From the NCBI RefSeq assembly GCF_036588685.1, contig NC_086381.1, positions 64,363,436-64,427,435 on the forward strand: a stretch of 64,000 nt of DNA, in the 5' to 3' direction. The DNA is from Mytilus trossulus (lineage: Eukaryota; Mollusca; Bivalvia; Mytilida; Mytilidae). Shown here in pieces: positions 1 through 13,198 of this stretch (within the stretch, counting starts at the first letter, position 1; every line of letters starts with the position of its first letter). The notes under the pieces were generated by a model, which did not search any database, had not been told where the DNA came from, and was given only the letters and a program-made list of their open reading frames with translations. The translations under genes were made by a program, and so were the position numbers.

Positions 1-1213
1 CGTTACAATGACAAAAATAAATTTGCTGCAAGCCTTCCGAGAAAAACTTTGACAAAAGACTGGTGTAACGGATGCATGTCGAAATTAAAATCCTCCTTCG
101 GATTTTAATTGAATAAAAGAATAAGCTTCATCGTTATTGCATATATCGTGACCATGCATAAACATCAATTGGATAAGGTTCTTTGGTTGCACCAGTTATA
201 TTTTTTAACAGAAAAAATGGCTATGATTTTTTAAATTATTAAAATTTCAATAATTGTTATTTCATAATTTTTCCGTAAGCTAACTAACAACAGTGTAGTA
301 TATGTCTCTTGTAGTATATGTCTCTGCTAACAATAATGATTTATCTTCCCTGAAAAAAAACCCCACATATTAAACATCCCAATACTCAGTAGTATAATAA
401 AGTTTGAAATATGTTTTAACAGAAATATTTACTAATTAACTTTTTAACAACTACATGTACTGCATAAACCTACACACCCCGGGATACCAATATTGATTTG
501 TGTGATTCAAGTATCTTTGATTGTTCTCTACAGGGAGTGATGCGTGTATAAATATTATTAATTTTTCACACTTTTCTTATCATTTCAAGTTGAACACTTT
601 CAGAGTTTTATCTTTGACGAGTTTTTGATTTGGCTAAGTTAGCTACATGTATTTTGGAAAATACACCGTGTTTACTAAATACTTTGTCATAGTTGAGATC
701 CGTTACATATATATTCCTTTAGAAATAAACATTATTATGAAATAATCATTAAAACGAATATGAAAATAAATAAAAAAAATACTCAAAACTGTAATATATT
801 TTAATTTAAAAGATAAAATAAAAAAGGCCCAAGTGAGATAAAATAAACATACATTTTGTAGCTTCTGTAAGGAGTACAAATTTACTTTTCTTCCCTTTAC
901 ACACGTATTCCTCATTATAAACTTAAAGACAATGTAGACTTATAAGTCAATCTTTTGTTAAGTGTCCATAGTTAAAACAACTGTCTTGCTTGAAGAACGG
1001 ACAAATCACATTTTAAAAAACCTCTTTATTCGACAAAAACAATTGGAACTTTGAAACTGACATGATGTTTGATTTTTGTTCATTGACCAAATGTATGTTA
1101 TGTTAGGTTGACGTTTTTTCCAACTGAGACCAATTGCATGCAATCCCATCAGAAATAATTATGGTTCACTTTTCACCGACATGCATGTTGCTGTGTTTTA
1201 ACCAAGCTATTTT
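1..1213. other. AT-rich sequence, no gene recognised
   Basis: No exon, RNA gene or named repeat could be recognised. The open frames are short and AT-driven, without conserved motifs. A short direct repeat of 'gtagtatatgtctct' occurs near 296-325. Confidence 0.5.
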
Positions 1214-3144
1214 TATACGACCGCAAATTTTGAAAAATTTTCGTCGTATATTGCTATCACGTTGGCGTCGTCGTCGTCGTCGTCCGAATACTTTTAGTTT
1301 TCGCACTCTAACTTTAGTAAAAGTGAAAAGAAATCTATGAAATTTTAACAAAAGGTTTATGACCATAAAAGGAAGGCTGGTATTGATTTTGGGAGTTTAA
1401 GTCCCAACATTTTAGGAATTAGGGGCCAAAAAGGGCCCAAATAAGCATTTTCTTGGTTTTCGCACTATAACTTTAGTTTAAGTGAATAGAAATCTATGAA
1501 ATTTTGACACAAGGTTTATAACCACAAAATAAAGGTTGGGATTGATTTTGGGAGTTTTGGTTTCAACAGTTTAGGAATTAGGGGCCAAAAAAGGGCCCAA
1601 ATAAGCATTTTTCTTGGTTTTCGCACAATAACTTTAGTTAAAGTAAATAGAAATCAATGAAATTTAATCACAATGTTTATGACCACAAAAGGAAGGTTGG
1701 TATTGATTTTGGGAGTTTCGGTCCCAACAGTTTAGGAATTAGGGGCCAAAATCGGACCCAAATAAGCATTTTTCTTGCTTTTCGCACCATAGCGTTAGTA
1801 TAAGTAAATAGAAATCTATGAAATTTAAACACAAGGTTTATGACTATAAAAGGAAGGTTGGTATTGATTTTGGAAGTTTTGGTCCCAACAGTTAAGGAAA
1901 AAGGGGCCCAAAGGGTCCAAAATTAAACTTTGTTTGATTTCATCAAAATTGAATAATTGGGGTTCTTTAATATGCCGAATCTAACTGTGTATGTAGATTC
2001 TTAATTTTTGGTCCCGTTTTCAAATTGGTCTACATTAAGGTCCAAAGGGTCCAAAATTAAACTTAGTTTGATTTTAACAAAAATTGAAACCTTGGGGTTC
2101 TTTGATAGGCTGAATCTAAAAATGTACTTAGATTTTTGATTATTGGCCCAGTTTTCAAGTTGGCCCAAATCGGGGTCCAAAATTAAACATTGTTTGATTT
2201 CATCAAAAATTGAATAATTGGGGTTCTTTGATATGCCAAATCTAACTGTGTATGTAGATTCTTAATTTTTGGTCCAGTTTTAAAATTGGTCTAAATTAAA
2301 GTGCAAAGGGTCCAAAATTAAACTAAGTTTGATTTTAACAAAAATTAAATTCTTGGGCCTCTTTGATATGCTGAATCTAAACATGTACTTAGATTTTTGA
2401 TTATGGGCCCAGTTTTCAAGTTGGTCCAAATCAGGATCTAAAATTATTATATTAAGTATTGTGCAATAGCAAGTCTTTTCAATTGCACAGTATTGTGCAA
2501 TGGCAAGAAATATCTAATTTCACAATATTGTGAAATAGCAAATTTTTTTTTAATTAAGAGTTATCTTTCTTTGTCCAGTATAGTAAGCAAGAAATATCTG
2601 CAAGAATTTTTTTTAATTGGAGTTATCTTTCTTTGTCCAGAATCAACTTAAATCTTTGTTATATACAATATACAATGTATATTCACTTTTTACTACCAAC
2701 TGATAAATTTAAATAATCTTTACCATTCAGTGATAACAAGCAGTTTTTTTACATCATGTATTTAAATGAGTAGTAATTGTTGCAAACTCCATTAGAATAT
2801 TTTAATTGAAATTAGTTTTGGAATAAGGGAAAGGGGGATGTGAATAAAAAATTGGGTTAAATTTTTCTCGTTTGAAATTTCATAAATAAAAAGAAAATTT
2901 CTTCAAACATTTTTTTGAGAGGATTAATATTCAACAGCATAGTGAATTGCTCTAAGAGAAAACAAAAATTTTAAGTTCATTTGAATACATTCATTCTGTG
3001 TCAGAAACCTATGCTGTGTCAACTATTTAATCACAATCCAAATTTAGAGCGGAATCCAGCTTGAATGTTGTGTCCATACTTGCCCCAACCGTTCAGGGTT
3101 CAACCTCTGCGGTCGTATAAAGCTTCGCCCTGCGGAGCATCTGG
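1214..3144 (+). mobile_element. Family 1 Helitron-like non-autonomous element, copy A (full length)
   Basis: The left end TATACGACCGCA is repeated inverted near the right end as TGCGGTCGTATA (about 3110-3121). The left end also forms a hairpin, because TATACGAC is followed by GTCGTATA. A CGTCGTCGTC microsatellite comes next. The core has about 165-bp tandem units ('ttcgcac..aactttag.. ggggccaaaaagggcccaaataagc'), then about 140-bp tandem units ('ccaaaattaaac..gatatgc'), then short 'caatagcaag..aattgcacagtattg' units. The right end has a short stem (GCTTCG-ccctg-CGGAGC) followed by CTGG and then T. A hairpin next to CTRR is typical of Helitron/Helentron 3' ends. No Rep/helicase is encoded, so it would depend on proteins made elsewhere. 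The family assignment is inference. Confidence 0.75.
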
Positions 3145-4563
3145 TTTTAAAATAAATAAGGCCGTTAGGTTTCTCGTTCGAATTGTTTTACATTGTCATT
3201 TCGGGGCCTTTTATAGCTGACTACAATTTCTGCAATTGTTTAGTCAAGACACAGTCTTTCGAATCAATTTGTAAGTGTCTGCTAAATGTAAAATGCAATT
3301 ATAAAAAAAATCTGAATGAAAACTTTTTTTTTTATATAACATTGACAATATCACTTAATGATTGTGATGCGTTCAAAGCGCTTTTCTGTATTTACCTTTA
3401 TCACACCATACAATTAATTGGTTAAAGGTGTTTTCTTAAAACTAAGGAATATATAAAGTATCAGTATGATGACCATAAAATCAGTAGGACATCATCGTTT
3501 ACGAAGCAGCAACATAAAGGTGTTAATTCTGTTTATTTATGTTAACCTTACTATCTTTACATATATAAGTAAAAGATCATAAACTGGAAAAAGATATTCA
3601 ACAAAATTTGATTACATAATACTTTTTATTTATTTTTACCTCATGTATCGAAGAAGTGAAATCGATTTTGTTTTAAATCATTCTCTATTTTGAACTTGCA
3701 AAATTTGCTGTTCAAAGATGAAAAAAGAAGCAAACTTTTCACCAAATTCGTTAATAGTTAAATTGAGTTAATATGAGTTTAGAATTTTTCTCTGTACCGA
3801 TGTAATGCATTGTCTGTATGAGATTCAAAATATATTTACTAAGTCCTTCAACCAGACATGGCAAAATACAATGTTTTAGGTGGGCAGATTTGTTTCTTTT
3901 TTTGTCTTTTTTTGTCTTATAAAATCAAATACTTTTCATTTTCTTAATAGAATTTGCATGTTTAGAAAAGTGTTCAAAGATAAGAAAGAAGTATGTTACA
4001 CAATAATTACGCATCTCGTATTATAAAAACTAATTGAAATTATTATATATAAACCGTAATAATCCTAATTTGATTATAAACTCAGTTTTCCATTAAGATG
4101 ACAAATTATTATACTATTGGAATTAAGCGTGGACATCGATCGTCAATCATTCAAAACCCGTTGTGATCCGATATTTAATTATTTATGTACACAAAGTCAA
4201 GTTGGCGTGCACAAATCTCGTTTCCCTTTATAAGAAAATTGAGTTACCTCCCCTGTTTTAGTATGAGTTGTCTTTCTTGACCGAACTAATAGTTCAGTAT
4301 GTAAGTGTAAAAGTGTTAATTTAGAATTGAGCAGGATGTGCTCTAAGAGTAATTTAAATTACATTAGGTCTTTTAAAAGATTTTTTCATAAAGGCATTCC
4401 AGTTAGGTCATTATTTGCCATTAAAGATGACGTGGGCTTCACCTTAATGAAGCTGGGCAATATGAATTGCGCAAGTGTTTTCAGCATGCTATTAATCATA
4501 TGTAAATAATTTAGTATTGTGTATTTTGTCTTCATGTATGTCGTAATTATTATTTATAGTTTT
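3145..4563. other. Unannotated AT-rich spacer
   Basis: Lies between family 1 copies A and B. No exon with a convincing splice frame and no known repeat was recognised. Confidence 0.4.
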
Positions 4564-5454
4564 TATACGACCGCAAAATTTGAATTTTTTTTCGTCGTAT
4601 ATTGCTATCACGTTGGCGTCGTCTGCGTCGTCGTCCGAATACTTTTAGTTTTCGCACTCTAACTTTAGTAAAAGTGAATGGAAATCTATGAAATTTTAAC
4701 ACAAGGTTTAAGACCACAAAAGGGAGGTTGGGATTGATTTTGGGAGTTTTGGTCCCAACATTTTATGAATTAGGGTCCAAAAAGGGCCCAAATAAGCATT
4801 TTCTTGGTTTTCGCACTATAACTTTAGTGTAAAAAAATAGAAATCTATGAAATTTTGATACAAGGTGTATGACCACAAAAGGAAGGTTGGGATAGATTTT
4901 GGGAGTTTTGTTTTCAATAGTTTAGGAATTAGGGGCCAAAAAAGGGCCCAAATAAGCATTATTCTTGGTTTTCGCACAATAACTTTAGTTTAAGTAAATA
5001 GAAATCAATGAAATTTAAACACAATGTTTATGACCACAAAAGGAAGGTTTGTATTGATTTTGTGAGTTGAGGTCCCAACAGTTTAGTAATAAGGGGCCAA
5101 AAAGGGACCCAAATTAGCATTTTTTTGGTTTTCGCACCATAACTTTAGTATAAGTAAATAGAAATCTATGAAATTTAAACACAAGGTTTATGACCATAAA
5201 AGGAAGGTTGGGATTGATTTTGGGAGTTTTGGTCCCAACAGTTTAGAAATAAGGGGCCCAAAGGGTCAACAATTAAACTTAATTTGTTTGATTTCATCAA
5301 AAATTGAATAATTGGGGTTCTTTGATATGCCGAATCTAACTGTGTATGTAGATTCTTAATTTTTGGTCCCGTTTTCAAAGTGGTCTACATTAAGGTCCAA
5401 AGGGTCCAAAATTAAACTTAGTTTGATTTTAACAAAAATTGAATCCTTGGGGTT

Positions 5455-5867
5455 CAGTGATATTGTTGGCTTTTTTCAAAACTACCTCTACCCTTTTTTA
5501 TTGGGAAAATATGCGTCATTTTCATTAAATTGGGAAATTTAAAATAAACCAAAAATTTGACTGAAACTTCAATTTACAGACCCCTTTTCAAGAGTCTACC
5601 CTTGCTTTGAAATAAGACCACTTTTTGTCAGTGATTATTCATAAATAGACTCTCAAATCTGCACATATAGTCATTTCAGGCATGAAAAATGTTTAAATGA
5701 GTGTTTTTCAGTTTGTGTTTAAGCACAATTACTACTAAGACTGCACTGTTTGGGAAAAAAGTTGTCTTTTTGGGAATAATTTTAAGCCATTTTTTTTTCA
5801 AATTGGGATTTTTTTCCAGGGGAAAAAGCCTTTATTCGGCACTAATTTAAGGCAAACAATATCACTG
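5455..5867. mobile_element. 413-bp MITE with CAGTG ends and 5-bp target duplication
   Basis: The terminal inverted repeats are CAGTGATATTGTT... and ...AACAATATCACTG. It is flanked on both sides by GGGTT, which is present once at the same place in uninterrupted copies of the host repeat (cttGGGGTTctttg). A clean 5-bp duplication and CAG/CTG ends fit a non-autonomous hAT-like element of a 5-bp-TSD lineage. No transposase is encoded. Confidence 0.8.
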
Positions 5868-5909
5868 GGGTTCTATGATATGCTGAATCTAAAAATGTAC
5901 TTGGATTTT

Positions 5910-7717
5910 TATACAACCGCAAATTTTGAAAAAAATTTCGTCGTATATTGCTATCACGTTGGCGTCTTCGTCTGCGTCGTCGTCGTCGTCGTCGTCCAAA
6001 TACTTTTAGTTTTCGCACTCTAACTTTAGTAAATGTGAATAGAAATCTTTGAAATTTTAACACAAGGTTTATGACCACAAAAGGGAGGTTGGGATTGATT
6101 TTGGGAGTTTTGGTTTCAACAGTTTAGGAATAAGGGGCCAAAAAAGGGCCCAAATAAGCATTATTCTTGGTTTTCGCACAATAACTTTAGTTTAGGTTAA
6201 TAGAAATCCATGAAATTTAGACACAATGTTTATGACCACAAAAGGAAGGTTGGTATTGATTTTGGGAGTTTAGGTTCCATTAGTTTAGGAATTAGGGGCC
6301 AAAAAGGGACCCAAATAAGCATTTTTCTTGGTTTTTGCACCATAACGTTAGTATAAGTAAATAGAAATCTATGAAATTTAAACACAAGGTTTATGACCAT
6401 AAAAGGAAGGTTGATATTGATTTTGGGAGTTTTGGTCCCAACCGTTTAGGAATAAAGGGCCCAAAGGGTCCAAAATTAAACTTTATTTGATTTCATCAAA
6501 AATTGAATAATTGGGATTCTTTGATATGCCGAATCTAACTGTGTATGTAGATTCTTAACTTTTGGTCCCGTTTTCAAATTGGTCTACATTAAAGTCCAAA
6601 GGGTCCAATATTAAACTTAAGTTTGATTTTGACAAAAAATGAATCGGTTGGGTTCTTTGATATGCTGAATCTAAAAATGTACTTAGATTCTTGATTATTG
6701 GCCCAGTTTTCAAGTTGGTCCAAATCGGGGTCCAAAATTAAACTTTGTTTGATTTCATCAAAAACTGAATAAATGGGGTTCTTTGATATGCCAAATCTAA
6801 CTGTGTATGTAGATTCGTCATTTTTGGTCCTGTTTTCAAATTGGTCTACATTAAAGTCCAAAGGGTCCAAAATTAAACTAAGTTTGATTTTAACAAAAAT
6901 TGAAATCTTGGGGTTCTTTGATATGCTGAATCCAAACATGTACTTAGATTTATGATTATGGGCCCAGTTTTCAAGTTGGTCCAAATCAGGATCTAAAATT
7001 ATTATATTAAGTATTGTGCAATAGCAAGTCATTTCAATTGCACAGTATTGCGCAATGGCAAGAAATATCTAATTGCACAATATTGTGAAATAGCAAAATT
7101 TTTTTTAATTAGAGGTATCTTTCTTTGTCCAGAATAGTAAGCAAGAAATATCTAATTGCAAGAATTTTTTTATTTGGAGTTATCTTTCTTTGTCCAGAAT
7201 CAACTTAAATCTTTGTTATATACAATATACAATGTATATTCACTTTTTACTACCAACTGATAAATTAAAATAATCTTTACCATTCGGTGATATTAAACAA
7301 GCAGTTTTTTTACATCTTAATATTTTATGATGTATTTAAATGAGTAGTTATTGTTGCAAACTCCATTAGAAATTTTAATTGAGATTAGTTTTAGAATATG
7401 GGAAAGGGGGATGTGATTAAAAAAATTGGGTTCAATTTTCTCATTTGACATTTCATAAATAAATAGAAAATTTCTTCAAACATTTTTTTGAGAGGATTAA
7501 TATTCAACAGCATAGTGAATTGCTCTAAGAGAAAACAAAAATTTTAAGTTCATTAGAACACATTCATTCTGTGTCAGAAACCTATGCTGTGTCAACTATT
7601 TAATCACAATCCAAATTTAGAGCTGAATCCAGCTTGAATGTTGTGTCCATAATTGCCCCAACCGTTCAGGGTTCAACCTCTGCGGTCGTATAAAGCTACG
7701 CCCTGCGGAGCATCTGG
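5910..7717 (+). mobile_element. Family 1 Helitron-like element, copy C, nested in copy B
   Basis: Left end TATACAACCGC (one change from consensus), long CGTC microsatellite (about 5956-5996), the same tandem core modules as copy A, and the right end TGCGGTCGTATA, stem and CTGG at 7714-7717. The flanks on both sides are continuous copy B sequence ('gtacttggattttt' then 'attattggcccag'). This places its insertion after that of copy B. Long open frames inside it (for example 6589-7032, minus) follow the tandem units and are not genes. Confidence 0.78.
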
Positions 7718-8335
7718 TTTATTATTGGCCCAGTTTTCAAGTTGGTCCAAATCAGGGTCCAAAATTAAACTTTGTTTGATTTCATCAAAAATTAAATAAT
7801 TGGGGTTCTTTGATATGCCAAATCTAACTGTGTATGTAGATTCTTAATTTTTGGTCCCGTTTTAAAATTGGTCTACATTAAAGTCCAAAGGGTCCAATAT
7901 TAAACTCAAGTTTGATTTTAACAAAAATTGAATTCTTGGGCCTCTTTGATATGCTGAATCTAAACATGTACTTAGATTTATGATTATGGGCCCAGTTTTC
8001 AAGTTGGTCCAAATCAGGATCCAAAATTATTATATTAAGTATTGTGCAATAGCAAGAAATTTTCAATTGCACAGAATTCCCCAATAGCAAGAAATCTTCA
8101 ATTGCACAGTATTGTGCAATAGCAAGAAATCTTCAATTGCACAGTATTGTGCAATAGCAAATATTTTCAATTGCACAGTATTGCACAATAGCAAGAAATA
8201 TCTAATTGCACAACTATTTAATCACAATCCAAATTTAGAGCTGAATCCAGCTTGAATGTTGTGTCCATACTTGCCCCAACCGTTCAGGGTTCAACCTCTG
8301 CGGTCGTATAAAGCTGCGCCCTGTGGAGCATCTGG

Positions 8336-8814
8336 TTATAGGCTAGCTTAAAGAAAGTGTTTCATTCCTTAGGTTTTTGAATTTTCAAGGGAGTGTTTCA
8401 TCCTTTGGATTCATTAATGTATGTCTCTTTAAGGTACTCTACTTTTAGGAGAGATTTCCGTGAGCATCTCCTAAGTAGATCTAGCAGCTGAAGAAGTGGT
8501 TTATTCTTCCTGCTTGGATTTGAATTTTCAAGAGAGTGTTACATCTCTTTGGTTTAACTGCATCTGTAACTTGTTTGGTTTTGTTTGGCGGGCTTGTTTG
8601 GCGGATAATTATTTAATTTTTGTGGCCCGCCATTATGTGTATTATTCTAGTTTAACTGAATAAGTATTAGTATTTGTATATGTATATGTATTGGTAATTG
8701 TTCTTTGTATTATTGTAAAAACATGTATGTAAAGATTTATGTTTTCGGCCAAATAAATTTATATTTATCAGATTATTATTACAGACTTTTATGAAGCCAA
8801 AAAGTAATTTTGAT
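8336..8814. other. Unassigned sequence with a degenerate internal repeat
   Basis: Contains two similar blocks, 'tttttgaattttcaagggagtgtttcatc' style near 8371 and 8518, and an AATAAA near 8752. It could be the 3' end of an old retroelement or of an untranslated exon. No coding frame supports either, so no family is named. Confidence 0.3.
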
Positions 8815-9113
8815 TTAAGGTGGTACCCAACACCTTGGTACCCAACACCTCAACTAAAACTAATTTGGCTCGTTTAATTTTCATAAGATTTTAACGAAGT
8901 ATTTACTTTGATCCTTTGACAAATATATAAAAATTTCAAAACATTTGAACCAACTGTTTTATCAGAAAAATTATACTGGTTATATAGCAGTTTGAGAAAC
9001 ACTAAATATTTTGATCATTGAGAAGCAAAATATTCCCTTAACAACACAACATAGTTTAAACGTTTAGCTGATTTTACAGAGTTATCTCCCTGTAGTGTTA
9101 GGTACCACCTTAA
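8815..9113. mobile_element. 299-bp TTAA-flanked MITE (piggyBac-like)
   Basis: Begins TTAAGGTGGTACCC and ends AGGTACCACCTTAA, an imperfect inverted repeat with TTAA at both ends. The TTAA target is typical of piggyBac-type elements. It is non-coding. I recognise the end sequence as a very common bivalve dispersed repeat. Confidence 0.75.
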
Positions 9114-9890
9114 TAATGATGCTTACTATGCAGAAAGCAATCCTGGATTTCTGGTACTAACCAACAGGGACTCTTCACTGGTATGCTGGACTAGTGAAGT
9201 ATATTGTTAACAGCAGAAAGTGCAATTTGTTGGTGAATAAAAATAAAAATAAAATATAAAAAAATTGAGAACAAAACGGCAAACAACATACCTTACAACT
9301 GTTTACTACCAACAGGTATTTGTACTAAAAATATACATATATGCAATTGATCTATTTTTAGCTTTAAGAAACTTGATTTTCTCATTTTTTTCTTCAAATA
9401 GATTAAACATTACTGGATTTTAAAAGTAGGCATATGTATTAATATATGACACCCGTATACTGAGAATTATTCATCAATATTTTTTGAAACCCATCGTGTA
9501 CCGAAAAAACAATGAAGAATGAAAGAAGGAATATAACACAGATTTATATGTTTTAGTTTTATTAATCACTGTAGTACAATTGGGGGGGGGGGGGGGCACT
9601 TACTTTGTAATGACAGGTAGGGATGAGCCGCTGGAATAGGTAACTTTTTCATGCTCCATGATATATGGAAAGGGTGAGAAATTCAGATTAAATATATCAA
9701 TAGGTTGATATTTTCACTTGCTTGATTATATCATAAGTATCTGAAACTAATCAGATGTCCTTATTTTCTTGTGATGGGGTTAATACAACTGTCATAAATA
9801 CATCAGCTATTTGTCAAACCAATTAAACTCTATTAGATCCAACGTGGTATTTCCACTGATGATAGTTATAGATGCTATAAATCAGTATCA
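9114..9890. other. AT-rich spacer with a 15-G tract
   Basis: No gene recognised. A run of 15 G lies at 9582-9596 within otherwise AT-rich DNA. Confidence 0.4.
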
Positions 9891-9891
9891 G

Positions 9892-10497
9892 GTTCGTTCG
9901 TGCCCAAAACACTTTCGCACCCTATACGTTCGCATCTCGCACGTTCGCACCCATGCAAGGTCTATTCGCACCCAATTGTAAATAAAATTACAGTTGAATA
10001 ATTAGAAAATCAAGATTGTTGTTTTTGATTGATTTGATGTAAATACTGCATGTATTTAGCTTGGTATGAGTAAAAACATTGAAGATTTTAAATGAAAAAC
10101 ACAAAAGATTTTAACAGCTTGGCCACTTTGATCTGAAACAATGAAACAAAAAATCATAGCGATGCACTAACCAAAACATGATTAAAATTTATTCAACACA
10201 AACAAAATATGTTGTCATAGTCTCACTTTATTTTGAAACAATGAAATAAAAGTTAGCAAAACACTTAACCAAAATAAGACTGAGATTTATTCAACACAAA
10301 AAAAAACCATGTTGTCTCACTTTAATTTAGGACAATGACAACAAATATACTTAGAGGAATACACTTGCCAAAACTTGATTGCAAAGTTATTAAACAAAAA
10401 AAACAATAAAAAGTGGGCGGGAACGTGTAGGGTGCGAAAGTGAAAGGGGGGGAATGTGATAGGGTGCGAACGTGAATGGGCGCGAACGGCCCCGGAT
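9892..10497. mobile_element. Fold-back element with GTTCGC / TTTCGCACCC motifs at both ends
   Basis: The left arm (about 9892-9975) has 'cgttcgtgccc', 'actttcgcaccctat', 'acgttcgcaccc'. The right arm (about 10430-10497) has the same words inverted: 'gggtgcgaaagt', 'agggtgcgaacgtg', 'gggcgcgaacg'. The AT-rich middle has no coding content. It looks like a MITE or fold-back element with repeated sub-terminal motifs. Boundaries are approximate. Confidence 0.5.
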
Positions 10498-10499
10498 TC

Positions 10500-13156
10500 C
10501 TATAAATCTCATCATTTCCACATTTGCACCTAATAAACATTCAAATGTTTGATTACATGAAACATGATAACAATTACATAAAGAAATTCCATAGTGTCAT
10601 CTATGAGAGGGAACGGCAATGTAACTTTTAATCAGTTTTTCATTAATATTAAAACTCAGTGAAAGTGTTTCTCTCTGGAGTGTTACTACACTTATCTGAC
10701 CAAACATCCGTTAAATTGTCTTGAAATTAAAAGTGTTTTTTTTTTTTAAATATCCAAATATATCAATAGGTTTGTTTTATTGTTAATTGATATGTCAAGG
10801 TATATAGTTTTGATAAACAAAATATAGGAAAAGGGTGGGGTACTTGATGTCTAAGCTGCTCACTCCTACCTAAAAAAGTTTTGTCAGTAACATACACGGC
10901 AAATAAGCATATAGTTTTATGATGTTTGACAAACGAAATTTAAAGAAAAAAGCAGGGGCGTAGCTAGAATGAAACGATGTGCAAGCAAGTAGTTGCGAGC
11001 GGATCGTAGAGAAATTTTTTGGGACCCTTTTATGCAGAATTTTTTTTTTTTTTGGTTTTCGGTCATTGGACGGTTAAAAGAGGAACTATATGTACATAGG
11101 ACTTATAAAAAATTTATGAATGTAAAACTATTAATAACTCTTCTGAATAGAGTAATAACAAAAACGATCATAAACAACACATTTTTGGGATACAGAATTT
11201 TCTTAAAATCGTCCAAACTCTGCTCTTTGGGTCTAGGCAGAAACAAACTTCTCTATTACTTTCTCAATATTCACACTGAAATCCCGATGATTATGCAGTA
11301 GTGCTATTAACTGTCGTTGTTCATTGTTGATCGTACATTTGCTTTCAACATACGTTGTACAATGATAGATCTCCATGATAGCACTCGCGAATTGGTATAA
11401 ACCAGCATACATGTTCGGCATCGAGCGACCTCCCAATTGAATTCGTCAAAATTACATGCCAGGTCAGTATGTCTCAGACAATGTAGAGATTTGTTCGTTA
11501 GTTATATTTCCTACAACACGAAGCAAATACAGCGCAAAGAAGCGTATTTCTGATAATACTATCGAAGGGTTCTGATAATTCTAATGCAGATTGTTACATC
11601 TCATTCCAAACTGATGACATGTACACTGTAAAATGTGCTCCAAAACTACATGTCTTAGACTGAGTATTACAAATTAGATAAAATATACAATTGTGTTACT
11701 GTCTGATTTTGTCATAATCTCCAATAAAACAAATGCCGTTATTTAATGATATTTCATTAATTAAAAAAGTGACAACATAGGTGTTTCCTTTAATCATGTT
11801 TATATTCAATTTATAAATTTTTATTTTGCCATTTTTTTTTGGCATGTTGAATCGATGTGCACGGAACTGTGTGTTAGCGTATAGAGAGCTACGCGCCTGA
11901 AATGGTAGATGTGCTAAGAATAGATATATATGCAATCTGTCTTTTTTTAGAGTATTTTATTTTTCCATTTGGACTATTTCTTTTTTTTTATAGATTAAAA
12001 TTACCGGATACAAATGTAATAAAAATAGAGCATGTGTAGTATAATATCTAAACAGATGAATTCTTGGTTAACAAAGTATTACTAACTATCATCTCTTTCT
12101 GCTAAAATGCGTAGATGCATAGATACCCACAAAACATGTTCTGTTTATAACTTGTGTATCATTGCAGATAGTTTACGTTAACAAGTAACTATAAATAAAT
12201 ATTTAGATATTTATTTTTAGATGTGAAATCACCACGATATTTTTAAATTGATTCATACCGTAATATTATTTGTGCAGCAGAAATTGACGAAGTATATTGT
12301 TTTGATAATTCTAAAAATTTGGAAAAAAACTCAGAACAATCAGGCAAACATGAAAAAAACTTAAGATATATACTTACATTTTATAGCATTGTATTCTAGA
12401 AAAGAGACCAATTGAATATATATATTTTCTTAGCACATCTACCCTTTGGTGTTACAAAATTATAAGGTAAGTTGTTGACCATTTTTTATAGTTATTTTAC
12501 GAAACCGCCACAGGATTTTTTGTAAATAATTAAATTGTGTGATGACAAAAAAATCTTATAATAGTTCAGTATTCACACGTTAAAAATACTGAGAAACTAT
12601 TTATAATATAAACATGATAAAGGGAGCCAACTTAAGTTTAAAAAACAGCACTTCAAAGATAAAGCAGTATGATGTTTTGATTATAGCAGTTATTGAAAAA
12701 CTCATTCGCAAAGGAGACGAAATTATCTATTATTATACAGTTGATGAATTTACGCTTTGATTAGTACAGCTCATTATGGTGTTTGCCATGGAGGCAAACA
12801 CACAACTTATAAGGAGCTGAAAAATAATTTGCCAATAAATAATAACCACAGAGAAATTATCAGGATTTTCACGTTGATGTGTGAATAGTATATTATGAAA
12901 AAAATCGCTCTGAATCCACAAAACTGCTGTATCAATTTCAGCCAAACTTATGCTAAATGAGTTTCAGAGTATCTAGTATAAATTTTATATTTTTTTTCCC
13001 TATATGTCAAGAATCATAGCTCCTATGGCTAAAATAGAACATAGGAGAAAATGATTTATTTTTTTTGCTTTTGAAGAAAATAGGACGATTCAATAAACAT
13101 TTAAATAAATTGAAAAGCCAAAATAATCATTGATGAGAGATTTAACCAAAAAAATT
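10500..13156. other. Long AT-rich stretch with no supported gene
   Basis: No exon or named repeat could be supported. 'gcaggggcgtagctag' near 10954 resembles the end of a hAT-type transposon, but no inverted partner was found nearby. A small hairpin, 'gtttgcc atg gaggcaaac', lies near 12781. Confidence 0.35.
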
Positions 13157-13190
13157 AAGGTGAGCGATTCAGGCTCTTGAGAGCCTCTTG
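13157..13190 (+). mobile_element. Solo 3' end of a family 2 element
   Basis: Carries AAGGTGAGC followed by the perfect stem AGGCTC-ttga-GAGCCT, as at the right ends of the family 2 copies G1-G3. The terminal tetranucleotide is CTTG here instead of CTAG. No matching left end was found upstream, so this is a truncated remnant. Confidence 0.6.
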
Positions 13191-13198
13191 TTTAAATC

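Larger units (their letters stand above)
4564..8335 (+). mobile_element. Family 1 Helitron-like element, copy B, interrupted by two later insertions
   Basis: The element starts with TATACGACCGCA and ends with TGCGGTCGTATA, a stem, and CTGG at 8332-8335. It is split into three pieces: 4564-5454, 5868-5909 and 7718-8335. A small CAGTG-ended MITE occupies 5455-5867, and a complete second family 1 element (copy C) occupies 5910-7717. Sequence across each break continues as in uninterrupted copies, for example 'cttggggttctttgatatgc' elsewhere. The right part carries about five 36-bp 'caatagcaagaaatcttcaattgcacagtattgtg' units (8038-8215). Confidence 0.75.

Noticed and set aside
1134-1366. Arg-rich frames over CGTC microsatellites (also near 5842, 13457, 44307)
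   Set aside because: Encoded by the microsatellite itself on both strands.
6589-7032. 147-residue minus-strand frame (and a similar one at 14233-14652)
   Set aside because: The peptide is a direct read-through of the 140-bp tandem units of family 1. Its repeats follow the DNA units and other copies have stops.
10954-10990. 'caggggcgtagctag' as the end of a hAT transposon
   Set aside because: No inverted partner or target duplication found within the next several kb.
12733-12945. 70-residue minus-strand frame
   Set aside because: No domain or paralogue, and typical length for chance in this composition.
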